Shown piece after piece: positions 52,015-60,208 of a stretch of DNA of 64,000 nt (the stretch's first letter is position 1; every line of letters starts with the position of its first letter). The stretch comes from Chitinophaga parva (GTDB lineage: Bacteria; Bacteroidota; Bacteroidia; Chitinophagales; Chitinophagaceae). The DNA lies in contig NZ_QCYK01000001.1 of the NCBI RefSeq assembly GCF_003071345.1, positions 2,356,001-2,420,000 of the forward strand, read 5' to 3'. Under the pieces are notes generated by a model. The model was not told where the DNA came from. It made no database searches and saw nothing but the letters and a program-made list of their open reading frames with translations. Both the position numbers and the translations under genes were made by a program.

Positions 52015-52947
52015 ATGTCTGATATCGTCACGCTAACATGGGCTCCTTACATTGAAAAGCGCACCACGTTGAACCGGATGGAGGGAGGCCGTGTACTACA
52101 CTGCAGTACAGCCAGTTACAATGCCGGTGGTGGTGGAATAAAAGTGTCACGCACCCTCCGGCTTTTAGGCTCGCCATCTCATGCCGTTTACCTGGCAGGT
52201 GGTGAAAATGCGTTATTACTGACGTCCCTGTTGCAGGCAGAACGTTTAGGCGGCCGCGTTGTCCATCAGCGAAATGCCACCCAACAACGGGAGATCATTA
52301 ATGTGCATGACAGCCATGAGCAGTTTATATTGGCGCCACCCTGCCCGATGGTGTACCCCGGTGAATGTACGCAGCTGCTGCAATACCTGGAAGGCCTGGC
52401 GAAGATAAAACGGCTGGTGGTTAGTGGTGATCTGCCTTCCGGGCTACCGGATGACATATGGCTGCAATTACAGGATATGGCATGCCGCAAAGGGGCGCAA
52501 CTTATGTTGCAGGTAACCGGCCCGGGATTGAAGGATGCATTGCATGCCGGCAGTTTCCTGGTTCAAACGGATTATCATTCCTTTTGCGGCTTTTCTAACG
52601 CAAGTGCCCTTACCCCGGATGAGATCAGCAGGAGCTGCCATGCGCTGATTGAGGCAGGTATGACGGAATGGATGCTGGTAACGCTCGGCACACAAGGGGT
52701 GTTGCTTACAGGTGCTCATGTGGGCTTATTGTTGCCACCCGCTATAGTGGCACCGGGCAAGATCACTGGAAAGTCTTACAGCCTGTTGGCAGGTTTGCTG
52801 CATGGGCTGGAACAAGGCGCTGACATGCTGCAGGCGGCTGAATTTGGTATGCGCTGCGCGGTGGCAGATGCACTGCATCCGTATGGTAGTTTGTTATCGG
52901 AAGAACACCTGAACAGGCTGGGGAACGCCCACCGGTTATTTGCATAA
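52015..52947 (+). CDS. PfkB-family protein with degraded active site
   Basis: 310 residues, aligning along its length with E. coli phosphofructokinase-2 (309): LTWAPYIEK (LTLAPSLDS there), YNAGGGGIKVSRTLRLLG (FEPGGGGINVARAIAHLG), AVYLAGGEN (AIFPAGGAT), LVVSGDLPSGLP (LVISGSLPPGV) and VTLGTQGVLL (VSLGPQGALG). But key residues are lost. The AGD loop with the catalytic Asp (D256 there) is TGKS with K253, and the KPNQKE block (185-190) is QTDYHSF (184-190). The substrate-contact D14 is E14. It may be a non-catalytic sugar- or nucleotide-binding protein, or an enzyme with altered chemistry. A terminator follows at once. Confidence 0.85.
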   Translation: MSDIVTLTWAPYIEKRTTLNRMEGGRVLHCSTASYNAGGGGIKVSRTLRLLGSPSHAVYLAGGENALLLTSLLQAERLGGRVVHQRNATQQREIINVHDSHEQFILAPPCPMVYPGECTQLLQYLEGLAKIKRLVVSGDLPSGLPDDIWLQLQDMACRKGAQLMLQVTGPGLKDALHAGSFLVQTDYHSFCGFSNASALTPDEISRSCHALIEAGMTEWMLVTLGTQGVLLTGAHVGLLLPPAIVAPGKITGKSYSLLAGLLHGLEQGADMLQAAEFGMRCAVADALHPYGSLLSEEHLNRLGNAHRLFA

Positions 52948-52956
52948 AGTAAAGGG

Positions 52957-52985
52957 AAGCGGGCCGCTCAGGCCCGCTTTTTTTT
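52957..52985 (+). terminator. Terminator after the PfkB-like gene
   Basis: A 9-bp stem (AAGCGGGCC with GGCCCGCTT, 5-nt loop) is followed by at least six T on the + strand. Confidence 0.88.
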
Positions 52986-52986
52986 A

Positions 52987-54024
52987 TCAGGCTGTCAAGA
53001 TCACTTTTAAGGATTTTTCGCGCGCGGCGTTGGCAAAGGTATCATAAGCCCGCAGGATATCGTTCAACGCAAAATAGTGTGTGATCAACTGGGCCGGCTT
53101 TAACCGTTGGGCTGTTACAGACTTGAGTAACATGGGCGTGGTGATCGTGTCTACCAGGCGCGTGGTAATAGTGACATTCTGTGCCCAGAGTGTTTCAAGG
53201 TGAAGGGTAGCCGGCTTGCCATGTACACCTACATTGGCGATATGGCCACCCGGTGCAATGAGCGTCGTGCAAAGTTCAAACGTGGCCGGGGTACCTACGG
53301 CTTCTATCGCTACATCTACTCCCCGGCCATCCGTGAGTTTCTTTATGGCGGCCAGTACATCCGTACCGGTGGCGTTGATCGTATGCGTGGCGCCAAAATC
53401 TAACGCTACGGAAAGCCGGTGTACATCCATATCTATCATAATGATCGATGCAGGCGCATAGAACTGCGCAGTGAGCAACGTAGCCAGGCCGATGGGCCCT
53501 GCACCTACTATGGCGATGGTGTCGCCGGGCTTTACCTGCCCGTTCAGTACACCACACTCAAAGCCCGTAGGTAATATGTCGCTCAGCATTACCAGCGCCG
53601 CTTCGTCCACGCCAGCCGGTATCTTATAGAGACTGTTATCTGCGTGGGGAATACGCACCAATTCTGCCTGGGTGCCATCTATGAGGTGGCCTAATATCCA
53701 GCCACCATCTTCACAATGGGAGTACATTCCCCGCTTGCAATAGCCGCATTTCCCGCAGGATGTGATGCAGGAGATCAATACATGGTCACCCACCTTAAAG
53801 TTCGTTACGCCATTACCTACCTCTTCAATAATGCCTACCCCTTCATGCCCCAGTATCCTGCCATCCGTTACTTCCGGTACATCGCCTTTCAGGATGTGAA
53901 GGTCCGTGCCGCAGATGGTGGTCTTGGAGATCCTTACGATAACGTCTGTCTGGGCCTGCAGCGCAGGTTTTGGTCTTTCTTCCCATGCCTTCTGGCCGGG
54001 ACCGTGATATACAAGTGCTTTCAT
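52987..54024 (-). CDS. Zinc-dependent alcohol dehydrogenase (MDR family)
   Basis: 345 residues. Catalytic zinc motif ICGTDLHI and GHEGVG, structural zinc CGKCGYCKRGMYSHC (about 91-105), Rossmann motif VGAGPIGLATLL (about 170) and an MDR C-terminal half with GVDVAIEAVG. It is unlike the other alcohol dehydrogenase of the window, 39775-40782, in sequence and cofactor-domain details. The pattern fits secondary alcohol or threonine-dehydrogenase-like proteins. A GGTCAATAC site lies about 78 bp before its start. Confidence 0.92.
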   Translation of the reverse strand: MKALVYHGPGQKAWEERPKPALQAQTDVIVRISKTTICGTDLHILKGDVPEVTDGRILGHEGVGIIEEVGNGVTNFKVGDHVLISCITSCGKCGYCKRGMYSHCEDGGWILGHLIDGTQAELVRIPHADNSLYKIPAGVDEAALVMLSDILPTGFECGVLNGQVKPGDTIAIVGAGPIGLATLLTAQFYAPASIIMIDMDVHRLSVALDFGATHTINATGTDVLAAIKKLTDGRGVDVAIEAVGTPATFELCTTLIAPGGHIANVGVHGKPATLHLETLWAQNVTITTRLVDTITTPMLLKSVTAQRLKPAQLITHYFALNDILRAYDTFANAAREKSLKVILTA

Positions 54025-54170
54025 GATCAGAAATTTTTTTGGTAAATTAAATTGGGATGGCTATGTGCCCAATGACTTGCCAGTGATGTATAAGTGATGC
54101 CGGTCAATACGGTATTTGACGGATATCATTTCCAGGTCTTTTTAATACAAGCCTCTGGCAGGGACTTGAT

Positions 54171-54204
54171 AAAAGCAAAAGAAGCCTGCTGTTTAACAAG
54201 CTTC
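54171..54204 (-). terminator. Probable terminator of the usp at 54230
   Basis: On the minus strand GAAGC pairs with GCTTC over a 14-nt loop, followed by TTTTGCTTTT. It lies 26 bp past the usp stop. The stem is short, so confidence is moderate. Confidence 0.5.
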
Positions 54205-54229
54205 CTTTGAGACAACATATCCATCTTAA

Positions 54230-55051
54230 TCATTGATGTGCAATGAACACCGGGATCTTTTTATTCGCTACTACTGCCGCGGCAAAGCTGCGCCGGAACA
54301 GCTGCGACAGGCCAGATCGCCCAAAGGCCCCGGTTACCAGGATCGGGTTTTCCCGCCGTGACAGCCAGTCGGAAAAATCATCCCCGCTTTCACCCGTGAG
54401 CCTGTAAGTGGACAATTGGGGGAAATGAGCATGGGCCAGTTCCATTGCGTACTCCTGGAAAGGAATTTCATCCGGCTTGTCGCGGGTTGTATACACCAGG
54501 AATGCCGGGAGTTTGGTCCATTGTGGGCAGAGATTGGCGAAACTGCGGATGGCATAAGCTGCAGACCGGCTGCCGTCGTATGCCAGCACAATTGATTCAG
54601 GGTAATGGGCCTGCTCGGGCACTAAAACCACGGGGCATTCTACATCATGGAGGATGTCACGCATGTAGTCGCTGGGTACATTATTGGACAGGCTGTTATA
54701 ATAATCCTGGCTGCACATAAACAGGATGTCCGCAAAGCGGCTTTCCAGCCGGAGCGTGGGAAGCGCTTCTTTGTAGAGCTCCCGGTGCACGCGATAGCGG
54801 ATGCCACGGGCATCGCACCGGTGCTTAAAATCTTCGATGTTGCCATCTATAATGGCTACCTCATCATCGTCAATAGGAGGGCTGTAAATGGCCCCCTCGG
54901 GGAATGCATAGGTCCAGGTATTGGCCACATCCATCTGGGCCAGGAAGGCGCCCGCCAGCATGAGTGGGCTTACGGCGTGCATGCGGCTGATGAAATCAAA
55001 GGCGTTGCTGATGTTATGCATTCCATCAGTCACCAGGAGTGCTTTTTTCAT
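54230..55051 (-). CDS. Universal stress protein (tandem UspA), group 1
   Basis: 273 residues, beginning KKALLVTDGMHNISNAFDFI and ending GAFGRSGLSQLFRRSFAAA. It is the third member of the close trio with 38826-39644 and 44442-45260. It keeps YDGSRSAAYAIRSFANL. It starts 31 bp downstream of the DUF2892 gene on the same strand, so the two are probably co-transcribed. Confidence 0.9.
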   Translation of the reverse strand: MKKALLVTDGMHNISNAFDFISRMHAVSPLMLAGAFLAQMDVANTWTYAFPEGAIYSPPIDDDEVAIIDGNIEDFKHRCDARGIRYRVHRELYKEALPTLRLESRFADILFMCSQDYYNSLSNNVPSDYMRDILHDVECPVVLVPEQAHYPESIVLAYDGSRSAAYAIRSFANLCPQWTKLPAFLVYTTRDKPDEIPFQEYAMELAHAHFPQLSTYRLTGESGDDFSDWLSRRENPILVTGAFGRSGLSQLFRRSFAAAVVANKKIPVFIAHQ

Positions 55052-55082
55052 GATACAAGATTTAGTGATTTTTAAACCAGGT

Positions 55083-55286
55083 TCACACCTGATGACAAGT
55101 ATTAATGCCTAACCAGTGATAAAATGGACTATAGCCTGTAAGGGTAATGGCTGCCATACCGGTAGCCCAGCTTCCCAATACGATGCCGGCGGTACCTGTA
55201 AGCAGGTGCATGTAGCAGGCATATGCTATCATGAGCGCTATGTACAGGCGGATGGCCTGATCGAGCGTCCCAATGTTTCTGGCCAT
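55083..55286 (-). CDS. DUF2892/YgaP-like two-helix membrane protein
   Basis: 67 residues. IGTLDQAIRLYIALMIAYACYM, a second hydrophobic stretch, and the end SPFYHWLGINTCHQV are the DUF2892 hallmark (CP.Y..LGI.TC). The family are small inner-membrane proteins with no defined role, often fused or adjacent to rhodanese domains. It is upstream of a usp gene. A GGTCAAC site lies about 55 bp before the start. Confidence 0.85.
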   Translation of the reverse strand: MARNIGTLDQAIRLYIALMIAYACYMHLLTGTAGIVLGSWATGMAAITLTGYSPFYHWLGINTCHQV

Positions 55287-55560
55287 GGGTTGGAATTTAG
55301 GGTAAAGCTAATTACGGTGGAGCGAAGCAGGTATGACGGTGGTCAACGGGGGGTGTGATCTTGGTGCGGGCCGCATCCGGGAGACCCGGCAGGGGCGGTG
55401 AGTGGGTTCATTTTTATCCCAAGTGGGATTTAACTGCAGCGGCCAATGACCTACGTTTCATGGAGTAGGATAAAGCAATAGCCATGGCCCGCAGTAAACA
55501 TGGGGCCGCCACATATATTGATTTCTGCCAGAAACTAGCTTTTCACACGATAATGATCAA

Positions 55561-56331
55561 CTAATGAAAACGGCGGCCAAGTATTAATTTAAAAATGTGG
55601 TCGTCTGTGCCGCTGGTAAGGCCCCACCCGAAGCCGGCATTGATCTCCCAGACGGGTGATACGTTCAGGTCTACCGCTGCGAAGAGCTGGTGCTCCTGCC
55701 TATAGAACGGGGGAAGATTGTTCAGGGCACCCCAGCCGCCATAGTATTCAATACCGGGTGCGATGGTTTTGGTGACGTTATAGCCGGCCTTGAAATTGGG
55801 TGCAAATTCAAAGCCCTGGTTTTTATTGATACCATGGAAGGATTTGTCGAAAGTGGGATTAAAAGAAAGGTACAGATCGCCCAGTTGCTTGTCTACAATG
55901 GGCCGTATTTCCATGCTCCAGTCATCCTCACTGTAAGCTCTTTTCTGAAAGCCGCCTTCCAGGGAGAGGCTTACGCCTACGGGCCATTGCCAGCTGTCTG
56001 GTACCCGTACGCGCGGACGGATATGACTCCCTACATAATTGGTCCGGTTCATATCGCCGATGGCGTTAAAGAAATAACAGCCTACTTCAAACCAGGGGGT
56101 GAAGCCATGGGTGATCTCTACGGTTTCATGCAACATATGTTGTGTAGGCAGTACATCGTTTTTGTAGGTACGCTCTCCATCTGCAGTATAATTGCTGTGC
56201 AGCTCCACCATGGTATAACCCTTGTTTACCGTTTGGGAGCCATACACCTGTATTTCATAATTGTCTTGTGCCATTGCCATACCTGCCAGCATCATCCAGC
56301 CGGCGCAAAGGCCGGCAATCTTCCTGATCAT
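55561..56331 (-). CDS. Outer-membrane beta-barrel-like protein
   Basis: 256 residues from ATG 56331; an upstream extension to 56394 is unlikely. The signal peptide is RKIAGLCAGWMMLAGMAMAQ. The rest has strand after strand with aromatic ends (VNKGYTMVELHSNYTADGERTY, LSLEGGFQKRAYSEDDWSM, FAAVDLNVSPVWEINAGFGWGL) and ends KLILGRRFH. It probably forms an outer-membrane barrel. I do not recognise a named family or ligand. It stands alone with no operon partner. Confidence 0.7.
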   Translation of the reverse strand: MIRKIAGLCAGWMMLAGMAMAQDNYEIQVYGSQTVNKGYTMVELHSNYTADGERTYKNDVLPTQHMLHETVEITHGFTPWFEVGCYFFNAIGDMNRTNYVGSHIRPRVRVPDSWQWPVGVSLSLEGGFQKRAYSEDDWSMEIRPIVDKQLGDLYLSFNPTFDKSFHGINKNQGFEFAPNFKAGYNVTKTIAPGIEYYGGWGALNNLPPFYRQEHQLFAAVDLNVSPVWEINAGFGWGLTSGTDDHIFKLILGRRFH

Positions 56332-56423
56332 AACTGTTAATTTTTGGAGGCAATGATATTGTGTGATTCTGGTGGCATTCTGTTTTTGGAACACCCGGTC
56401 AGTGTGGCCGTTTCCGGGCTACA

Positions 56424-56455
56424 AAAAGGGCGCATCGATTTCGATGAGCCCTTTC
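56424..56455 (-). terminator. Terminator of the retropepsin-like gene
   Basis: AAAGGGC pairs with GCCCTTT and CATCG with CGATG (one mismatch between), around a 4-nt loop. On the minus strand TTTTTG follows. It lies 88 bp past the gene. Confidence 0.65.
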
Positions 56456-56542
56456 AAAAAAACGGGGAGGTTCCGTTCAATACCCGGGATGGGACGTATT
56501 TTGAACCGTTGACCAGGTTTGAGCGATTTGTCAACAGCGTTA

Positions 56543-57496
56543 TCATTGCGCCAAAACGTAGATCTTCTTTTCTTCATAGTCCCAAACCGTTTTGTACTGT
56601 TCAAAGAACCGGTATCCAAAGCAGATGTAGCTGGCCTCCCTTATTTGCATGCCTTTCCGGAATGGAGCGGTTTGTTCATAGGTGAACGGGTAAATGCCTT
56701 TCAGGCTTGTTTGAAAATTCCCATCCAGGACAATGTCGTTCACATTAACAATGGGGTCATCATTGCTATCGTTTCCGTCTTGGATCAGCAGGGAGCTTGC
56801 TTCAAGTGTTTTCGCCGCCTCGCTGTCCAATTGGATCAAACCATATTGGCCGGTGTCGAAAGATCCCAGTAAATCAACGTTTCCAATTCTTACGCGGACC
56901 ATCGGGTGATTGGGCAGCCGCCTGGTTTCAAAATGAAGGATGGCCAACACCTTTTCGCCGTTTAAAAAATCTTTTACCGTTTTTCTTTGATCCGTGGCTT
57001 TGTAAAACGTAAGCTTTCTTTTTAAATAGTCAAGCTTAAATATATACCCGTCAAAGAAATGGTGGCCAATATACCCGATACAGTCCGGGGTAATATTACG
57101 TTGCAGAAAATCGAAATTAGCACTGGTGATATGACGAAGATGCTGGTACGTCAATCCATTTTTGAACCTGACCTGGGCGATGGTGTCATTGATATTTAGC
57201 ATAAAGGACTGGCCGCTGCCTACCTGTCCAGTTTTAACCGCTTTTTTGCCCGGCAGGTCCACCGCGTTGTCATTGATTTCAAGATCTGAATTAAGCCCGG
57301 TATCGAACATGAACTTTCCCTGAACACCATTCACCTCTACTGACACGAACGGGTACGCATTCACCAGGGTTAAAGGAAACACGATACTATCACCATGGAG
57401 TCTGGCGGTGTCCTGGTATACCTGCCCGGCCGGTTGCTGTGCTGAGGTGCCCAGGGCCATTACACTTAACAGGAGCAGTAGCATTATATTTTTCAT
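56543..57496 (-). CDS. Secreted retropepsin-like aspartic protease
   Basis: 317 residues with a signal peptide (MKNIMLLLLLSVMALGTSAQ). Two DTG-type motifs lie in one chain: GKFMFDTGLNSDLEIN (about residue 62) and LLGSFDTGQYGLIQLD (about 211). This is the arrangement of bacterial two-domain retropepsin-like proteins (aspartyl_protease family). Each lobe continues with a glycine-rich hydrophobic strand. It would act in the periplasm or at the surface; the substrate is unknown. It is a single-gene unit. Confidence 0.8.
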   Translation of the reverse strand: MKNIMLLLLLSVMALGTSAQQPAGQVYQDTARLHGDSIVFPLTLVNAYPFVSVEVNGVQGKFMFDTGLNSDLEINDNAVDLPGKKAVKTGQVGSGQSFMLNINDTIAQVRFKNGLTYQHLRHITSANFDFLQRNITPDCIGYIGHHFFDGYIFKLDYLKRKLTFYKATDQRKTVKDFLNGEKVLAILHFETRRLPNHPMVRVRIGNVDLLGSFDTGQYGLIQLDSEAAKTLEASSLLIQDGNDSNDDPIVNVNDIVLDGNFQTSLKGIYPFTYEQTAPFRKGMQIREASYICFGYRFFEQYKTVWDYEEKKIYVLAQ

Positions 57497-57647
57497 TTTA
57501 TTTTTTTGTTGATGGAGTGAATGGAGTGGATGTTATTTAAACATCAAGCATAAGCATTTAAGTTGGCTTATGCCTGATGTATCACTAAAGCCAGTGGAGG
57601 ATCTTTCGATTGTCCGGCTGGTGCCTGGTCTGATGTTCAATAGATTG

Positions 57648-58442
57648 TTATCTGCTCTCGGCTAAGAGTATAGCAGCCAGCTTGCCGGGCATGGAAATGA
57701 ATGGAGTGTGGCTGCTGGGGAGGCTATAAACCTTGGCCACTTCACCGGCTTTCACCATAAACTGCTGTGCAGGGTAGCTGATGGCATGGTCATCCATAGT
57801 ATGGATATAGACCTTTTTAACGCTACCAAAATTCTTGTCGGTCAGGCGAACCGGTGTGGCAAGGGGTACCAGGGGCTCAGGCTTGATATTAGCGGAGAGG
57901 TAGTCCTGCACTTGCTGGGGCGCGTCGGCGGCAAAGATATCTGCTACAGCATCTTGGGCGATGATAGCTGCACCATGTTCCTGGTCAATAGTGAGGGCTT
58001 TCCCGATATGGGACCCGGAATCCTGCTTGGCGAGCGACAACAAGCTGGCGCCGTCACCGGGCAACGCCGCGGCGAGGTATACCAGTTCTTTCACCTGGGA
58101 GGGCATTTCTTCTGCCACCTGGCTGATGACCATACCACCAAAGCTGTGTCCCACCAAAACGATATTGGTGCGGTTGCCGATGGCTGCTTTTACCTGGTCT
58201 ACATAAGTTTGAAAAGTGATGGCTGCAAAGGACGTGGTGTCCTTCCCGTGGCCGGCGAGGTTTACATTGATCACTTCTTCGCCTTGTGCTTTCAGCAACG
58301 GGATCACCGCATCCCAGGAAGATGCATCGGACCATGCGCCGTGAACAAGTACAATAGTTTTTGAATTTTTGGAGATAGTGTTTTGGGCTTGCGTAGTGAA
58401 ACCAAATACGCTCATAGCCAGGAGTAATATTGCTGTTTTCAT
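57648..58442 (-). CDS. Secreted alpha/beta hydrolase, paralogue of 59390-60208
   Basis: 264 residues with a signal peptide (LLAMSVFGFTTQAQ). Landmarks: IVLVHGAWSDASSWDAVI, LAGHGKDTTS, the nucleophile elbow VGHSFGGM (Ser about 101) and the catalytic His in PSSHTPFISMP; MDDHAISY holds the acid region. It matches the 272-residue lipoprotein at 59390-60208 along the whole length. Its promoter is an inverted copy of that gene's promoter, 50 of 55 bases identical, with TTAACC-N2-GGTTAA. The Crp-family gene between them is a likely shared regulator. Confidence 0.88.
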   Translation of the reverse strand: MKTAILLLAMSVFGFTTQAQNTISKNSKTIVLVHGAWSDASSWDAVIPLLKAQGEEVINVNLAGHGKDTTSFAAITFQTYVDQVKAAIGNRTNIVLVGHSFGGMVISQVAEEMPSQVKELVYLAAALPGDGASLLSLAKQDSGSHIGKALTIDQEHGAAIIAQDAVADIFAADAPQQVQDYLSANIKPEPLVPLATPVRLTDKNFGSVKKVYIHTMDDHAISYPAQQFMVKAGEVAKVYSLPSSHTPFISMPGKLAAILLAESR

Positions 58443-58448
58443 GATGTT

Positions 58449-58515
58449 GGTGCCTTTTTTCTAGCACACCACAAAACTCGAACTATTCAGAAGGAATAAT
58501 TTTAACCCAGGTTAA
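58449..58515 (-). repeat. Duplicated promoter, copy 1 (before the 57648-58442 hydrolase)
   Basis: Pairs as an inverted repeat with 59316-59382. Over 67 bases I count about six mismatches. It contains the near-palindrome TTAACCCAGGTTAA (58502-58515) and runs to within a few bases of the hydrolase start codon. Confidence 0.85.
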
Positions 58516-58608
58516 AATCGGATTTTAAAGCAGGATTTTGTACCCGGCCTTTCGCTAATGACAGCGTGAAACCGCAATATTGACGGCCATCTCCGGAAAA
58601 GTGCTTGC

Positions 58609-59205
58609 TTATTTACCCACCATTCTTTTGCGGATCCGGCTTAGGGATGGGCCTTGTATGCCCAAATAAGAAGCAATATGATAGAGCGGCACCGCATTAA
58701 AAATATCCGGGTGTTTCTCCAGCATCTCACGGTAGCGGTCTTCCGGTGATTTAAATAAAAAGCCTTCTGTGTTCACCATCACCTCATAAAAGGCCTTTTC
58801 GGCAACCAGGCGGCCAAACCGTTCCCACTGATGCGACTTCTCATACAACGCATTCAGCTGGTCGATATGGATATACAATATGGTTGAATCAACTACTGCC
58901 TCTGTATAATAGTCACATGCGGTTTGGGTTAAAAAACTTTTATAGGAAGCTACGAACTGGTGATCTGTAAAGAAAAGCATGTTTTTCTCTTCCCCTGTTT
59001 CATGGTTTACCCGGTAGATCCTGAACACACCGTTGATGACAAATCCCAGGTGCTTGCACACGTTTTTATACTCATTATAAAACTCGCCCTTTTTGTATTG
59101 CTTCAGGCTCCAGTAGGGGAGTGACAGCTCGAATGCTTCAGGTTTCATGCCGGAAGCGCAAAGGACGGTGCGCAGTAAAGTGATCTCTGAAGTGCTGTTT
59201 GACAT
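58609..59205 (-). CDS. Crp/Fnr-family transcriptional regulator
   Basis: 198 residues. The cyclic-nucleotide-binding-like domain covers about 25-125 (KKGEFYNEYKNVCKHLGFVINGVFRIY). The C-terminal helix-turn-helix is short (about 165-195): VPLYHIASYLGIQGPSLSRIRKRM. No FNR cysteine cluster is present. It is encoded between two paralogous hydrolase genes whose promoters carry the palindrome TTAACC-N2-GGTTAA; it is the obvious candidate to bind there and regulate both. The binding is inferred from position alone. Confidence 0.9.
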   Translation of the reverse strand: MSNSTSEITLLRTVLCASGMKPEAFELSLPYWSLKQYKKGEFYNEYKNVCKHLGFVINGVFRIYRVNHETGEEKNMLFFTDHQFVASYKSFLTQTACDYYTEAVVDSTILYIHIDQLNALYEKSHQWERFGRLVAEKAFYEVMVNTEGFLFKSPEDRYREMLEKHPDIFNAVPLYHIASYLGIQGPSLSRIRKRMVGK

Positions 59206-59315
59206 ATGAATAGTTGTGGTTTAGATGAGTGTTGTACCCGACATCGATATTAGTTGGTTGGCTGGCCATGGCCTTTGGCAGAAATGTTCTTCAATTTTAA
59301 ATACGCTTTACGATC

Positions 59316-59382
59316 TTAACCCGGGTTAAAATTATTCACCCTGATTAGTTCGAGTTTTGTGGTGTGCTAGAAAAAACGCACC
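59316..59382 (+). repeat. Duplicated promoter, copy 2 (before the 59390-60208 hydrolase)
   Basis: Inverted copy of 58449-58515. It contains the perfect 14-bp palindrome TTAACCCGGGTTAA (59316-59329) and ends 7 bp before the start codon at 59390. The palindrome is also about 111 bp before the Crp-family gene start at 59205, so it could serve all three genes. Confidence 0.85.
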
Positions 59383-59389
59383 TAAAATT

Positions 59390-60208
59390 ATGAAAAATAT
59401 TATACTGGCCTTACTGCTTGTAGCCTCCGCCGCTGTTATTTTCACTTCCTGTTCAAAGAAGAATGATGAGGTAAAACCCATTGGGAAAAATTATGTATTG
59501 GTTCATGGCGCCTGGCAGGCCCCATACGTATGGGATGCCGTAAAGGCCAGCCTTATTAAAGAGGGCAACCATGTGACCGTTGTGGAATTGCCCGGCCACG
59601 GAAGCGATTCTACCGTTCCCTCCACCCTGACTTTAAACATTTACCGGGACAAAGTTATCGATGCGGTATCAAAAGTAGACGGAAAAGTGATCCTTGTTGG
59701 GCATAGCCTGGGCGGGATGATTATTTCAGCTGTGGCTGAACAGGTACCTTCAAAGATAGAAAAGCTTGTTTACATCGCGGCTTATTTACCGGCTTCGGGA
59801 CAGTCATTGTATGATCTTGCTTCCGTGGATAAGGACTCGGAATTGGGGGTTGACGGGGTGCTTATTTCCAATAACGATGGTACCTTTGATGTTAAGCACG
59901 ACCAGATCATAAATGCATTTATACAGGACGGCTCTGTCCAGGTCCAGAACCTTGTACTGCAAAACTATCGGTCAGAACCGGCGATTCCTTTTACAAACCC
60001 GGTTACTTTGACTGGCGCCAATTTCGGTTCTGTTGAGAAAGTATATATCAAGACCCTGCAGGATCACGTGGTATCACCTTATCTGCAGGATAAGATGATC
60101 AATGCTGCCGGTTTGAAAACAACTTACCAACTGAACACCAGCCACTCGCCGTTCCTCTCCAAACCTGACTCTGTAGCTATACTATTAACCAAAATAGGGC
60201 AGGAATAA
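59390..60208 (+). CDS. Alpha/beta hydrolase lipoprotein, paralogue of 57648-58442
   Basis: 272 residues from ATG 59390. The lipoprotein signal ends in VIFTSC (Cys about 21). Landmarks match its paralogue: YVLVHGAWQAPYVWDAV, LPGHGSDST, elbow VGHSLGGMI (Ser about 108), LQDHVVS and TSHSPFLSKP for the catalytic His. The two copies differ in anchoring: this one is lipid-attached while the other is soluble after signal cleavage. An in-frame ATG at 59357 lies inside the promoter repeat and is not the start. Confidence 0.88.
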   Translation: MKNIILALLLVASAAVIFTSCSKKNDEVKPIGKNYVLVHGAWQAPYVWDAVKASLIKEGNHVTVVELPGHGSDSTVPSTLTLNIYRDKVIDAVSKVDGKVILVGHSLGGMIISAVAEQVPSKIEKLVYIAAYLPASGQSLYDLASVDKDSELGVDGVLISNNDGTFDVKHDQIINAFIQDGSVQVQNLVLQNYRSEPAIPFTNPVTLTGANFGSVEKVYIKTLQDHVVSPYLQDKMINAAGLKTTYQLNTSHSPFLSKPDSVAILLTKIGQE

